DNA from: Candidatus Nitrosotalea bavarica
Lineage (GTDB): Archaea > Thermoproteota > Nitrososphaeria > Nitrososphaerales > Nitrosopumilaceae
Direction of reading: 5' to 3'
DNA: 64,000 nt
Assembly: GCF_900167955.1 (NCBI RefSeq)
Contig: NZ_FUYK01000007.1
Location: 81,449-145,448, forward strand
Within the stretch, counting starts at the first letter, position 1. Each line of letters starts with the position of its first letter. The position numbers were made by a program, and so were the translations under genes. This document shows, in pieces, positions 1 to 8,883 of the stretch. Under the pieces are notes generated by a model. The model searched no databases and had not been told where the DNA came from. It saw nothing but the letters and a program-made list of their open reading frames with translations.

Positions 1-254
1 TGAATGCCTGCCTCTTTTAAAATTAAAGCTGCTGCAGAAGGAATTCCTACTTCTACTGTCCATGTTTTTGTCTTCTTGTCTACATTGACTGTAACTGGGA
101 CTTTCATTCCCTCGAAATCTTTAGTTTTCTCATTTATTGCCGTGACTATCTGTAAAATATTAACACCCAATGGTCCCAATGTTGGACCTAGTGGAGGACC
201 GGCACTAGCTTGGCCTCCTGTGACAAGTGCAGAAACACTTTGCATATCTGCCAT
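1..254 (-). CDS. rpl11: Large-subunit ribosomal protein L11 (partial)
   Basis: L11 binds 23S rRNA at the GTPase-associated centre that elongation factors contact. The frame opens with ATG at 254 and runs left off the window edge, so only about 84 N-terminal residues are present. The start reads [19 protein letters not shown] and is followed by the Pro/Gly-rich stretch [14 protein letters not shown] typical of the L11 N-terminal domain. It lies downstream of secE and spt5 on the same strand, the usual archaeal order. The stop codon is outside the window. Confidence 0.95.
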   Translation of the reverse strand, partial: MADMQSVSALVTGGQASAGPPLGPTLGPLGVNILQIVTAINEKTKDFEGMKVPVTVNVDKKTKTWTVEVGIPSAAALILKEAGI

Positions 255-293
255 GATATTTTTCTTCCCTCTTAACTGTAAATTTAATCCTTG

Positions 294-749
294 CTAATGA
301 GTTGATGGTTTAAGATAATTTGCATCAACAGTAACTGGTAATTGATATGGCGCATCAAGTAAAATTACAGTAGCCTCTTCTTTATCCTGATCTACTCTTG
401 TAACTGTGGCTTTCATACCTTTGAAGGGACCGCCAATAATCTCAACAACTTGATCCACGACTAATTCTGAAACTGTAGATTTCTTTACCAAATATCCTTC
501 GATATCTTTGAATGTTAATTCTCCTCTTAGTTGACCTCTAATGTGTCTGATTCCCTGTAGTGCATCAAATGCTGCATTGGCATCTATGGCCTCCACAACA
601 ACATATCCTTTGAGATTCTCTAGAAGAAGAACTGACTGTATGTTGAGTTTTTTTAGTTTAATTCTGTTTTCTAGTAACCCCATGACAACTTTCTCTTGAC
701 CACCGGTGGTTCTAACTGCGAAAAAGTGTGATTTTGTTTCTTGTTCCAT
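294..749 (-). CDS. spt5: Transcription elongation factor Spt5 (NusG family)
   Basis: Spt5 binds the RNA polymerase clamp with Spt4 and increases processivity. At 151 residues it has the archaeal length: an NGN domain at about residues 8-90 (starts SHFFAVRTTGGQEK) and a KOW domain at about 97-145 with the core VVEIIGGPFKGMKATV. The start is an ATG directly after the secE stop, with 1 base between them, so the two are almost certainly co-transcribed, followed by rpl11. Spt4 is not in the window. Confidence 0.96.
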   Translation of the reverse strand: MEQETKSHFFAVRTTGGQEKVVMGLLENRIKLKKLNIQSVLLLENLKGYVVVEAIDANAAFDALQGIRHIRGQLRGELTFKDIEGYLVKKSTVSELVVDQVVEIIGGPFKGMKATVTRVDQDKEEATVILLDAPYQLPVTVDANYLKPSTH

Positions 750-750
750 T

Positions 751-936
751 CTATCTATGTCCTAAATTAATAACGGCAAATGTGAATTGAATTATGAACC
801 CGATGGCACCAAGTGTAGCCATACCAAGAACTACTAATCTCAAATGTTCCATGTAGTCTTCTTTATCTGACTTTTTGGCAAGTTTCATGGTGTTGACCAT
901 GTCCTTAAGCATCTGTTTTGGGTTTATCTTTACCAT
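751..936 (-). CDS. secE: Protein translocase subunit SecE (Sec61 gamma)
   Basis: This 61-residue protein has a basic amphipathic N-terminal helix (about residues 1-30, ending AKKSDKEDYMEHLR) and one membrane segment at about 33-56 (VVLGMATLGAIGFIIQFTFA), the layout of archaeal SecE/Sec61 gamma. It clamps SecY in the translocon; secY is at 12152 in this window. It is first in the secE-spt5-rpl11 operon. The sequence itself is too short for strong similarity; position and topology carry the call. Confidence 0.9.
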   Translation of the reverse strand: MVKINPKQMLKDMVNTMKLAKKSDKEDYMEHLRLVVLGMATLGAIGFIIQFTFAVINLGHR

Positions 937-975
937 TGGAGGACGTTAATAAAGTGTCCTTATAATTCTTATTTT

Positions 976-1752
976 ATGCAACTACTCGTAGCATACCAAT
1001 CTGATCCTGCGGGTTCTAACATGGCATCATTCATTTCAAAACAAATGAAAAAAGAAGATGAGATTTATCATGGAAATAATTTTGACCTTGTAATAATACC
1101 AACTCCAGCAATATCTGCTGATTGGCTTGAAGAAAAATATCATTATGACGGTTATGTGTTTTTATCAAAACACGCATCTGAGAGTGGCACACTTGCGTTG
1201 ACATGCCATAGTACAGGAAATTTCGGGGATGCAATATTTGGTGGATTTCCGAGGCAGGTGGCAATACCACATCCACATTTCCAGAAATCATACATGAAAC
1301 GATTATGGGAAGAAAGAGATACTTTTTCAAAATTTGATATAACAATAGAGGCAACTCATCACGGACCTACAGCCTTGAGTAAGCCTACTTTATTCATTGA
1401 AATAGGTACAACTGAAAAAGAATGGACTGATAAAAAATTGTGTGAAAGTGTAGCAAAAATCGTCCTAAAAGAAATGTCTGAGCCACAAAAGAAATATGAT
1501 GTAGCCATATGTTTTGGAGGTACACACTATCCTAGTAAATTCAATAAAGAATTACTCAAGGGTGATTTTGCACTGGGAACTGTTATTCCAAAACATGCTT
1601 TAGATGATCTTGACAAAAACCTTTTTGATCATGTTGTAGAGCGAAATATAGAAGCTAAATTTACATTGGTAGACTGGAGTGGACTTGGAAAGAACAAACA
1701 AAAAATTGTTGATATGATAAATTCAACTGATTTGGAGATGGTGAGGATTTGA
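976..1752 (+). CDS. dtdA: D-aminoacyl-tRNA deacylase, archaeal type
   Basis: This enzyme hydrolyses the ester of D-amino acids wrongly attached to tRNA. At 258 residues it has the length of the archaeal/plant DTD2 family and shows its conserved segments: HASESGTLALTCHSTGNFGDA near residue 75, the stretch ATHHGPTALSKPTLFIEIGT near 135, and CFGGTHYPSKF near 180, whose His residues fit zinc or substrate binding. It is divergent from secE. The gene overlaps the next one by 4 bases, so both probably form one transcript. Confidence 0.9.
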   Translation: MQLLVAYQSDPAGSNMASFISKQMKKEDEIYHGNNFDLVIIPTPAISADWLEEKYHYDGYVFLSKHASESGTLALTCHSTGNFGDAIFGGFPRQVAIPHPHFQKSYMKRLWEERDTFSKFDITIEATHHGPTALSKPTLFIEIGTTEKEWTDKKLCESVAKIVLKEMSEPQKKYDVAICFGGTHYPSKFNKELLKGDFALGTVIPKHALDDLDKNLFDHVVERNIEAKFTLVDWSGLGKNKQKIVDMINSTDLEMVRI

Positions 1753-2045
1753 ATCTTGAAAATGAGGTATATAAAAAACTCTTACAAGTACCAAAAGGAA
1801 AGGTAACAACTTATTCTGAGCTTGCAAAAGCAGTGGGTCTGAAAAATGGACAACGATCTGTTGGAAGAATGATGAACAAAAACCCATTTCCTGTTATTGT
1901 TCCCTGTCATCGAGTAATTTTGTCTAATGGTAAGATTGGAGGTTATGCTTGGGGTGAGAAGATTAAGACTAATATGTTATCTAAGGAAGGAATTAAAATA
2001 AAGAACGGAAAAATTCTAGATTCAGATAAAATCTATAGATTTTGA
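1749..2045 (+). CDS. ogt: Methylated-DNA cysteine methyltransferase domain protein
   Basis: The 98 residues correspond to the C-terminal DNA-binding domain of O6-alkylguanine-DNA alkyltransferases. The acceptor-Cys motif is intact (IVPCHRV, Cys53), as are the helix-turn-helix with GQRSVGRMMNKNP and a Gly-rich wing (GKIGGYAWG). The N-terminal domain of full-length Ogt (about 160-180 residues) is absent, so it is a minimal alkyltransferase or a binder-only relative. The start is a TTG that overlaps the dtdA stop by 4 bases; translational coupling is likely. Confidence 0.85.
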   Translation: MNLENEVYKKLLQVPKGKVTTYSELAKAVGLKNGQRSVGRMMNKNPFPVIVPCHRVILSNGKIGGYAWGEKIKTNMLSKEGIKIKNGKILDSDKIYRF

Positions 2046-2047
2046 AT

Positions 2048-2497
2048 CTATTTCTTGGTACGAACTTCTTCTATTAGGCTACGAAGGTGAGCCAAGTTTC
2101 TTACTTGATTTCCACCGACTTGTTTGTAAAGTTTCCAATAGCTTGGATTTGTTATTTCTTTTCTTGATTTTGAAACTTTTAGTTGGTGTCTCATTGCTCT
2201 TATTCTCTTGACATACACTTCTTTCTTTCCTACTCTTGATCCTTTTCTTCCCTTCTTGGAACCTTGTTTAGTTCCACGTTTGCGTCTTTGAGATTTCTTG
2301 AAATGTGCTCTTCCTTTTGAAGTTCCTACAATTGATTTTATTTGGATTGTTCCTGCAGTTATCAGACTTCTAATATTGTCACGAGTAATTGCATCTGTTA
2401 CATCATCTAGATATTCTGGATCAAATCGTACTCTGCCAGCTCCTACTCCAAGAATTCTGGAGACGAGTCGCCTTTTTGATTTAAGATTTACTACCAC
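2048..2497 (-). CDS. rpl19e: Large-subunit ribosomal protein L19e
   Basis: A 149-residue protein with the L19e signature: N-terminal LKSKRRLVSRILGVGAGRVR, a very basic central stretch (about residues 75-105, rich in Lys, Arg and Gly) and a helical C-terminus YKQVGGNQVRNLAHLRSL. It starts at an ATG inside the end of rpl32e (17-base overlap), the archaeal rpl32e-rpl19e order. L19e is absent from bacteria, which supports the archaeal origin. Confidence 0.96.
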   Translation of the reverse strand: MVVNLKSKRRLVSRILGVGAGRVRFDPEYLDDVTDAITRDNIRSLITAGTIQIKSIVGTSKGRAHFKKSQRRKRGTKQGSKKGRKGSRVGKKEVYVKRIRAMRHQLKVSKSRKEITNPSYWKLYKQVGGNQVRNLAHLRSLIEEVRTKK

Positions 2498-2882
2498 TCG
2501 CTGACACTCTCGCGTTGAATACTTTGAAGTTCTTCTCTATTGCTTTTGTAATTATTTCCGTTCTTTTCTTTTTTCCTACTCCATGAGCAAATCTAACTCC
2601 ATCTTTCTTTGGATCAAGTCTCTCCAAGTCTTTTAAGTTGTAAACTAAATTATCCGTAAATCCTGAAGGATGTAATCCTCTTGCTATTTTTGGTCCGCCA
2701 TATCCTATTCGTACTAAAGCTGGCCATCCTTTCTTCTGTTTTCTCTGATGATTATCCATGCCTTTGGGCTTTCTCCATGTCTCTGCAAGTTTTGAATATC
2801 TCCAGCTCTCTTGTCTGACAAAGGCTGGCCTATGCTCAGCTACCTTCTTCCTAAGTTCAAGAGCTTCTTTATTGATCGGCAT
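2481..2882 (-). CDS. rpl32e: Large-subunit ribosomal protein L32e
   Basis: The protein shows the L32e core: RQESWRYSKLAETWRKPKG, then RIGYGGPKIARGLHPSG and the C-terminal DGVRFAHGVGKKKRTEI. I chose the ATG at 2882; a GTG two codons upstream (2888) is also in frame. The protein binds 23S rRNA in the 50S subunit. In many archaea these genes lie within the spc operon next to rpl18; here the pair is separated from it by about 7 kb. Confidence 0.95.
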   Translation of the reverse strand: MPINKEALELRKKVAEHRPAFVRQESWRYSKLAETWRKPKGMDNHQRKQKKGWPALVRIGYGGPKIARGLHPSGFTDNLVYNLKDLERLDPKKDGVRFAHGVGKKKRTEIITKAIEKNFKVFNARVSASGSKS

Positions 2883-2935
2883 GTACACGACTCTGACTAA
2901 ATTTTACAATAAATACGTTTCTTGTTTCATCATTT

Positions 2936-4588
2936 ATGATCCGAAGAGATAATAAGGAATTTCATAAGGAATCGTCTTACCCGATGATAGAGGATTTGGA
3001 ACCTACGATCACGCGTCATGTTGTATCTCAATTGGAGCAAATGGGAATTAGGCCTTCAAAGATACAACGAAATTTGCCAGTCAAGACCTTGATTGATTTA
3101 ATTGAAGAAAGGAATGAAGGAATTCTTACTGCAAATGGGGCTATAGCAGTAAAAACTGGCAAATATACGGGAAGGTCTCCAGATGATCGTTTTATAGTAG
3201 ATGATGAACAAACCCACAATACTATTGATTGGGGTAAAATTAATCACCCCTTTCCAGAAGATAAATTCGATAAAATATTTGAAAAGATAAAAAAATACAT
3301 CGATGGCAAAGATATTTTCATCTTTGATGGATTTGTAGGAGCAGACCCAGAACATAGATTGGCAATTCGAATCATAACTGATCATCCGTGGCAGAGTCTT
3401 TTTATACGACAACTCTTCATTAGACCGACTGTTTCAGAGCTTGAAGCACATAAGCCAGAGTATACAATTATCGCATTAAATGATTTCAAGGCAATGCCTG
3501 AAATAGATGGTACCAGAAATGATGCATTCATTCTTCTTAATTATACAAAAAAAGTTGTTTTAATTGGAGCTACATCATATGCTGGAGAAATAAAGAAAGC
3601 TATGTTTTCAGTAATGAATTACATTTTGCCATCACGCGATGTCTTTCCAATGCATTGCTCTGCTAACATTGGAAAGAATGGTGATACGGCTTTGTTCTTT
3701 GGTCTTTCAGGTACAGGAAAAACTACACTATCAGCAGATTCAAATCGTAATCTAATAGGTGATGATGAACATGGATGGTCAGATAGAGGAGTTTTTAATT
3801 TTGAAGGTGGATGCTATGCAAAGTGTATAAATCTCAACAAAGAAGCTGAACCACAAATCTGGGATGCAATAAGATCTGGTGCAGTTCTAGAAAATGTCGT
3901 GATTGACAAAAACACTATGATGCCAAATTTCCATGATGGAAGTATTACGGAAAATACCAGAGCAGCTTATCCTCTTGATTACATCCCAGGTGCAGTAATA
4001 CCAAGTCTTGGAGGAAATCCACAAGTCATAGTATTTCTCACTGCTGATGCATTTGGTGTATTGCCGCCTATAGCTAGACTGACAAAAGAAGGAGCCATGT
4101 ATCATTTTATGTCTGGGTATACAAGTAAACTTGCAGGTACTGAAAGAGGAATTACTGAACCAAAAGCAACCTTTTCAGAATGTTTTGGTGCTCCTTTCAT
4201 GTCCAGACATGCATCAGTTTATGCAAAATTACTAGGTGAAAAAATTACAAAACACAAGACAGTAGTTTATTTGATAAATACTGGTTGGTCAGGTGGACCC
4301 TATGGAATTGGAAAAAGAATGAACATTCATTATACTAGAAGTATGGTTACTGCTGCGCTCTCAGGGGAGTTGGATAAGGTAAATTATAGACACGATCCGG
4401 TCTTCAATTTGGATGTTCCAACTACATGTCCAGATGTTCCATCTGATGTATTGAATCCAAGGAATACTTGGTCTGATAAAGATGCTTATGATACATCTGC
4501 AAAAAAACTAGCCCAAATGTTTGTAGATAACTTCAAAAAATTCGGTAATGTTTCTTCCGAAATACAAAATGCTGGACCGCATACCTGA
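2936..4588 (+). CDS. pckA: Phosphoenolpyruvate carboxykinase (ATP)
   Basis: PckA converts oxaloacetate and ATP to phosphoenolpyruvate, CO2 and ADP and is the entry to gluconeogenesis in an autotroph. The 550 residues carry the substrate motif TGRSPDDRF (from residue 78), the kinase loop FGLSGTGKTTLSAD (about 255-268), the metal-binding GDDEHGW (275-281) and the C-terminal GGPYGIGKRM. The ATG at 2936 was used; an in-frame ATG at 2984 may be the true start because the first 16 residues are not typical. It is a single gene divergent from rpl32e. Confidence 0.96.
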   Translation: MIRRDNKEFHKESSYPMIEDLEPTITRHVVSQLEQMGIRPSKIQRNLPVKTLIDLIEERNEGILTANGAIAVKTGKYTGRSPDDRFIVDDEQTHNTIDWGKINHPFPEDKFDKIFEKIKKYIDGKDIFIFDGFVGADPEHRLAIRIITDHPWQSLFIRQLFIRPTVSELEAHKPEYTIIALNDFKAMPEIDGTRNDAFILLNYTKKVVLIGATSYAGEIKKAMFSVMNYILPSRDVFPMHCSANIGKNGDTALFFGLSGTGKTTLSADSNRNLIGDDEHGWSDRGVFNFEGGCYAKCINLNKEAEPQIWDAIRSGAVLENVVIDKNTMMPNFHDGSITENTRAAYPLDYIPGAVIPSLGGNPQVIVFLTADAFGVLPPIARLTKEGAMYHFMSGYTSKLAGTERGITEPKATFSECFGAPFMSRHASVYAKLLGEKITKHKTVVYLINTGWSGGPYGIGKRMNIHYTRSMVTAALSGELDKVNYRHDPVFNLDVPTTCPDVPSDVLNPRNTWSDKDAYDTSAKKLAQMFVDNFKKFGNVSSEIQNAGPHT

Positions 4589-4590
4589 TT

Positions 4591-6621
4591 CTATCTACGT
4601 CTTACTGCTAACCCAACTATGACTGTAATAATTAGAATTGAGGAAATAATCATTACTTGTTTAATGTGAATGTGTAGAATATCTTCAAAATCAATATTTT
4701 CTGTAACCTGATTTACCATTAATGTTTGATAGGCATGATCAGTTTTATTTCCTACCTTGATGTCAGCTTGGATCCAATATTCGCCTGTACTGTGAACAGT
4801 TAAAGTTCTATTATTGTCCGGAGTGATTGCGGTTGTTTTTACATCATGTGAATCAGATCTGATTAAAGAAATCTTCGCATATGACCATTTTTCAGGATAA
4901 TCTATTGAAAAATTTATCTGTCCATTATTTTGATTTACGTTTAATGTTCCCATTGTTAAATGAATAAGAACCGGAATTCGATACAAAGTTTTTGAATCAT
5001 CAACTGTTATGAATCCATCGTAATTGCCTATCTTTTTTGTATTATCTGTAATTTGAGCAGTTATTGTATTATTGATTACATCATAATTGAAAGCAAGACT
5101 TGATTCGGTAGATGAAAATCGAACTTTTAGTTTTGGAATGAATGAATCATTAATTGAACGTAACTTCAACGTCTTAGTTTCATTAGGGTGATCATAAGAT
5201 AGATTGAAAGCTAAGCTATGGGGAATAATTATTAGATTTGCAGATTCTGCTCTGGTGACATTTAATCTTCCACTGCCAGCAACTTCGATTGGAAGTATAC
5301 TACCATAAGCATCTGTAACGGGATCAGTTGTTGTTGTTATGAGTGATGCTATAGATAGTGGATCTAAATTAGGATATTTTTGTAATAATATAGCAACAGC
5401 ACCAGTAACATGTGGTGCAGCTATACTTGTTCCACTTGTTATATTGTATTTCCCCCCTAGCGTTGTAGTATTTACAAAAACTCCTGGAGCAACAAGATCA
5501 GGCTTTACATAAAAAACTGAAACTGGTCCGCGTGAACTAAATGGTGCTACAAAATCTGGGTGATAAAATATGTCAAAGTGGCCTATTGTGTTATTACTTA
5601 ATGTTGATTTTAATTTGAGTCCATCTTCACCTGATATTGAAATGACTGGAATTCTTGGCTGATAATCTCTAGTAGAATTAGGTCCTATAATCTCACCAAA
5701 AAAAATTCCACTTTTATTGTTGAATACTATTAGTCCAATTGCACCACGGTCTGCAGCATTTTTCTCTTTTTCTGAAAAAAATACTTTCTCACCTTTTGTA
5801 TCGCTGCCTCTTTGCTCAAGTAATATGGCTCCTCTGACATTGATATTTTCAAGATCCTTTAATCTTCCATATCCGCCATAAATTATCTTGCCTTCAATGG
5901 GATTTTGTAAAGCACTGACGCCAAGCATTGGTATTGCGTCATATTGTTTACTTTCAATCTCAAAAGTTGATACAAGACTTGATGTTATGTTGTTATATGA
6001 TGCGCCAACTGTTATCACATTGACATCTCTTCCAGGACTTCCAATTGTTTCATTATCTGGACCATTATTTCCAGCTGCAGTCACCACCACAATTCCTTTT
6101 TTTACTGCCTCATCTACGGCATTCTCTAATCCATCATTAGTTCTGTTTACTCCAAGACTTATGTTTATCACATTCATCTTGTCATCTATGGCCTGAGAAA
6201 TAGCCTGAATGATATATTCTGAGGAAACAGCTTCTCCTGTAGATGATACCTTGTATGAGTATAACTGAGATTTTGGAGCCATTCCAGAAAAATTTCCATT
6301 GGCACCAATTATGCCAGCAACTTCTGTACCATGACCGTTAGTATCTAATGGTTCTTCATTTGTGTCAACATAATTGTATCCTCCTACAACTCTTCCTGAA
6401 GAACCATAACCATGTAAATCGGGATGATTAAAATCAATTCCTGTATCTATGATGCCCACCTTGACTCCTTGACCATTTAATCCATGTTGTCTTGGGATCT
6501 GAACGCCGACCAGCTGTATACTCTTTGAAAGAGGACTTTGCCCATCTTCAATAGAATATGAAATAAAATATGAAATGCATAACACCAAAACAAGAGAAAA
6601 AATTAATGATTTCTCTATCAC
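4591..6621 (-). CDS. Membrane-anchored subtilisin-like serine protease (S8)
   Basis: A 676-residue secreted protease. A hydrophobic N-terminus (residues 5-22) fits a signal peptide or anchor. The S8 catalytic triad is complete: Asp59 in GIIDTGID, His97 in NGHGTEVAG and Ser399 in SGTSIAAPHVTG, with oxyanion Asn185 in AAGNNG. A PA-like insert lies between His and Ser (about 235-340, GAIGLIVFNN). After the protease domain come beta-rich sequence and a C-terminal membrane helix with a basic tail (about 652-676, ending RRR), so the enzyme sits on the outer face. It is divergent from the sod gene; substrate unknown. Confidence 0.93.
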   Translation of the reverse strand: MIEKSLIFSLVLVLCISYFISYSIEDGQSPLSKSIQLVGVQIPRQHGLNGQGVKVGIIDTGIDFNHPDLHGYGSSGRVVGGYNYVDTNEEPLDTNGHGTEVAGIIGANGNFSGMAPKSQLYSYKVSSTGEAVSSEYIIQAISQAIDDKMNVINISLGVNRTNDGLENAVDEAVKKGIVVVTAAGNNGPDNETIGSPGRDVNVITVGASYNNITSSLVSTFEIESKQYDAIPMLGVSALQNPIEGKIIYGGYGRLKDLENINVRGAILLEQRGSDTKGEKVFFSEKEKNAADRGAIGLIVFNNKSGIFFGEIIGPNSTRDYQPRIPVISISGEDGLKLKSTLSNNTIGHFDIFYHPDFVAPFSSRGPVSVFYVKPDLVAPGVFVNTTTLGGKYNITSGTSIAAPHVTGAVAILLQKYPNLDPLSIASLITTTTDPVTDAYGSILPIEVAGSGRLNVTRAESANLIIIPHSLAFNLSYDHPNETKTLKLRSINDSFIPKLKVRFSSTESSLAFNYDVINNTITAQITDNTKKIGNYDGFITVDDSKTLYRIPVLIHLTMGTLNVNQNNGQINFSIDYPEKWSYAKISLIRSDSHDVKTTAITPDNNRTLTVHSTGEYWIQADIKVGNKTDHAYQTLMVNQVTENIDFEDILHIHIKQVMIISSILIITVIVGLAVRRR

Positions 6622-6697
6622 ATGGTGTCTGCATTAAGACCAGATAAAATGCATTTGCAACCAAAGCCATAAATGGCAAGAAAAACTTGGAACTCTT

Positions 6698-7321
6698 ATG
6701 GCAAAATATGAACTTCCAAAAGTACCATATTCGTACGATTCTTTGGAACCACACATTGACGCCAGAACAATGGAGATTCATCACACAAAACATCATCAGG
6801 CATATACTGATGGCCTGAATAATGCATTGGTAAATCTGAGCACTGAATTACAAGACATGGAACTAACCAAGTTACTTTCAAACTTGAATCAAGTTCCAGA
6901 AAATGTTAGAGGTGCAGTGAATTTCCATGGAGGAGGTTATGAGAACCATGCTCTATTCTGGAATAATATGAAACCAAGTGGTGGTGGAAAACCAGGAGGT
7001 AGCTTAGAAGAATCTATCAATTCTGTGTTTGGAAACTTTGATAGTTTCAAAGAAAAATTCGTAAAGGATACAATTGCTATTCAAGGAAGTGGTTGGGGTT
7101 GGTTAACCTACAATCCACAGACAAAGAAAGTTGAGTTTACTACAATGCCAAATCAAACAAGTCCACGTACCAAAGGTTTGATCCCACTGATGGGATTAGA
7201 TGTTTGGGAGCACGCCTATTATCTAAAATACCAAAATCGACGTGCGGATTATGTAAATGCTTGGTGGAATGTAATAAACTGGGACGAAGTAGACGCAAGA
7301 CTTTCAAAGATAAAAGCATAA
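6698..7321 (+). CDS. sod: Superoxide dismutase (Fe/Mn family)
   Basis: Converts superoxide to oxygen and peroxide. The 207 residues carry all four metal ligands of the Fe/Mn family: His28 (MEIHHTKHHQAY), His84 (YENHALFW), Asp168 and His172 (LDVWEHAYYLKYQNRR). Sequence alone does not settle Fe or Mn. A T-rich stretch after the stop (7325-7345) may terminate transcription. An aerobic ammonia oxidiser would need it; catalase is not seen nearby. Confidence 0.97.
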   Translation: MAKYELPKVPYSYDSLEPHIDARTMEIHHTKHHQAYTDGLNNALVNLSTELQDMELTKLLSNLNQVPENVRGAVNFHGGGYENHALFWNNMKPSGGGKPGGSLEESINSVFGNFDSFKEKFVKDTIAIQGSGWGWLTYNPQTKKVEFTTMPNQTSPRTKGLIPLMGLDVWEHAYYLKYQNRRADYVNAWWNVINWDEVDARLSKIKA

Positions 7322-7391
7322 TCTCTTCTTCTTTTTGTTTTATTCTATATTTTCAGAATGAATTTATAGTCATTAAGAGAATTTTTTGCAA

Positions 7392-7814
7392 ATGAGTGAA
7401 GAACATGCTCAAGCCTTATTGCAACAGATGCAATCCTTGGAATCTTATCTAAATGATTTGTTGCAACGAGAAGAAACAGTGATGAGACTTTTACAAGAGG
7501 CAACAAATGCAGTTGAATCGATGAAAGTACTAACAGGTAATTCAGAATATGAGACTCTTGTGCCGGTGGGTTTGGGAGTATATGTTAAAGCAAAAATAAA
7601 TCCTGATCAAAAAATGATTGTAAATATAGGCGCAGGTGCCTCAGTAGAACAAAACAAAGAATCTGCAATAAACTACATGGAATCCAGAATTAAGGAACTT
7701 GAAATGGTACTACAACAATTGGCATCACAAAGACAAGAAGTTTCCATGAAACTTGAACAAGGACAACACGAAATGAACAAACTTATACAATCAAATCGTA
7801 GTTCTCCACAGTAA
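7392..7814 (+). CDS. pfdA: Prefoldin subunit alpha
   Basis: Prefoldin alpha/beta hexamers hold unfolded proteins for the thermosome. The protein (140 residues) has the alpha-subunit plan: N-terminal coiled coil (about 1-50, EEHAQALLQQMQSLESYL), a beta-hairpin core with LVPVGLGVYVKAKI, then a C-terminal coiled coil. The ATG at 7392 is used; an upstream TTG is less likely. In archaea pfdA commonly precedes ftsY, as here (11-base gap). The beta subunit is at 37998. Confidence 0.93.
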   Translation: MSEEHAQALLQQMQSLESYLNDLLQREETVMRLLQEATNAVESMKVLTGNSEYETLVPVGLGVYVKAKINPDQKMIVNIGAGASVEQNKESAINYMESRIKELEMVLQQLASQRQEVSMKLEQGQHEMNKLIQSNRSSPQ

Positions 7815-7825
7815 GGCAGTACATT

Positions 7826-8830
7826 ATGTTTGAAAAACTACGAAATGCATTTTCTGTAGCAGTTAAAAGTTTTGGAGATAAGGAACTGAAGGAAAAAGAC
7901 ATTGATGAAGTTTTATTTGAACTTGAGATTGCATTATTGGAATCTGATGTTGCAACAGAAGTTATTGATGCGCTAAAAGATGACTTGAAAAAACAGTTAA
8001 TCGGTGCCACGGTTAACAAGGACAAGATAGCTGAAGTTGTAAAACAAGAACTTCGAAAAAGTATTTCAAATATGTTCGATGTAGCGGGAACTGTTGATAT
8101 TTTGTCTAACATTCAAAAAAAGAAGGATAAGGGAGAACCGTATATTATTTCATTTATGGGTATTAATGGAACCGGAAAAACTACTACAATAGCAAAGATT
8201 GCAAATCTTTTACGAGAAAACAAATATTCCGTTGTGATTGCTGCGGCCGATACTTACAGAGCAGGTGCAATTGAGCAGATAGGTGAACATGGAAAAAGAT
8301 TGAACATCAAAGTTATCTCTCAAAACTATGGGTCAGATCCAGCTGCAGTGGCGCGAGATGCAGTACTTTATTCTAAATCTCATAAAATAGATTGCATACT
8401 AATTGATACAGCTGGAAGAATGCAAACTAGTAAAAATTTGATGGATCAAATATCTAAAATTAACAAAGTAGTAAACCCTGATCTTAAATTATTTGTAGGT
8501 GATTCGTTGGCTGGTAATGACACTGTAAGTCAAGCAAGAGAATTTCATAATTATACAAAATTTGATGGGGCCATACTTACAAAAAGTGATGCAGACGCAC
8601 GTGGTGGAGCTGCCATATCCATCGTTAAAGTGACATCTAGTCCAATTCTTTACCTAGGTATTGGGCAAGAGTATAAAGATCTGAAATCTTTTGATAAAGA
8701 TGTATTTTTAGAAACTCTCTTTGGTCCTGCGGAAATTATTGAAAGTGTACAGAAAAAAGTTCTAGAACCTAAAGTTGAACTAAAACCAGAACCTAAAGTT
8801 GAACTAAAACCAGAACCAAAGTTGAACTAA
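7826..8830 (+). CDS. ftsY: Signal recognition particle receptor FtsY (tail out of frame)
   Basis: FtsY is the GTPase that docks SRP-ribosome complexes at SecYEG. The N domain (about 1-90) and G domain are complete: P-loop GINGTGKTTT (113-122), DTYRAGAIEQ (142-151), DTAGR (194-198), TKSD (252-255) and the closing GIGQEYKDL. The frame ends at 8830 inside a 24-base tandem repeat because one repeat copy lacks one base. The same protein would continue in another frame to 9174. The catalytic domains are unaffected, so this copy may work in the short form, or the stop is an assembly error. Confidence 0.93.
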   Translation: MFEKLRNAFSVAVKSFGDKELKEKDIDEVLFELEIALLESDVATEVIDALKDDLKKQLIGATVNKDKIAEVVKQELRKSISNMFDVAGTVDILSNIQKKKDKGEPYIISFMGINGTGKTTTIAKIANLLRENKYSVVIAAADTYRAGAIEQIGEHGKRLNIKVISQNYGSDPAAVARDAVLYSKSHKIDCILIDTAGRMQTSKNLMDQISKINKVVNPDLKLFVGDSLAGNDTVSQAREFHNYTKFDGAILTKSDADARGGAAISIVKVTSSPILYLGIGQEYKDLKSFDKDVFLETLFGPAEIIESVQKKVLEPKVELKPEPKVELKPEPKLN

Positions 8831-8883
8831 AACCAGAACCTAAAGTTGAACTAAAACCAGAACCTAAAGTTGAACTAAAAACA
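8765..8883 (+). repeat. 24-base tandem repeat, five copies, third copy 23 bases
   Basis: Five head-to-tail copies of a 24-base unit encoding the octapeptide EPKVELKP lie at the 3' end of ftsY: 8765-8788, 8789-8812, 8813-8835, 8836-8859 and 8860-8883. Copies 1, 2 and 4 are identical, copy 5 has one substitution at its end, and copy 3 lacks one T. That single loss moves the reading frame and creates the stop at 8828-8830. Such arrays are prone to slippage during replication and also to assembly errors. Confidence 0.95.

Noticed and set aside
2298..2504. Plus-strand frame opposite rpl19e
   Set aside because: Antisense to a conserved ribosomal gene with no start signal or homology.
8765..8883. 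Short direct repeats as a possible CRISPR array
   Set aside because: The units are contiguous without spacers and code for a peptide in ftsY; no cas genes are nearby.
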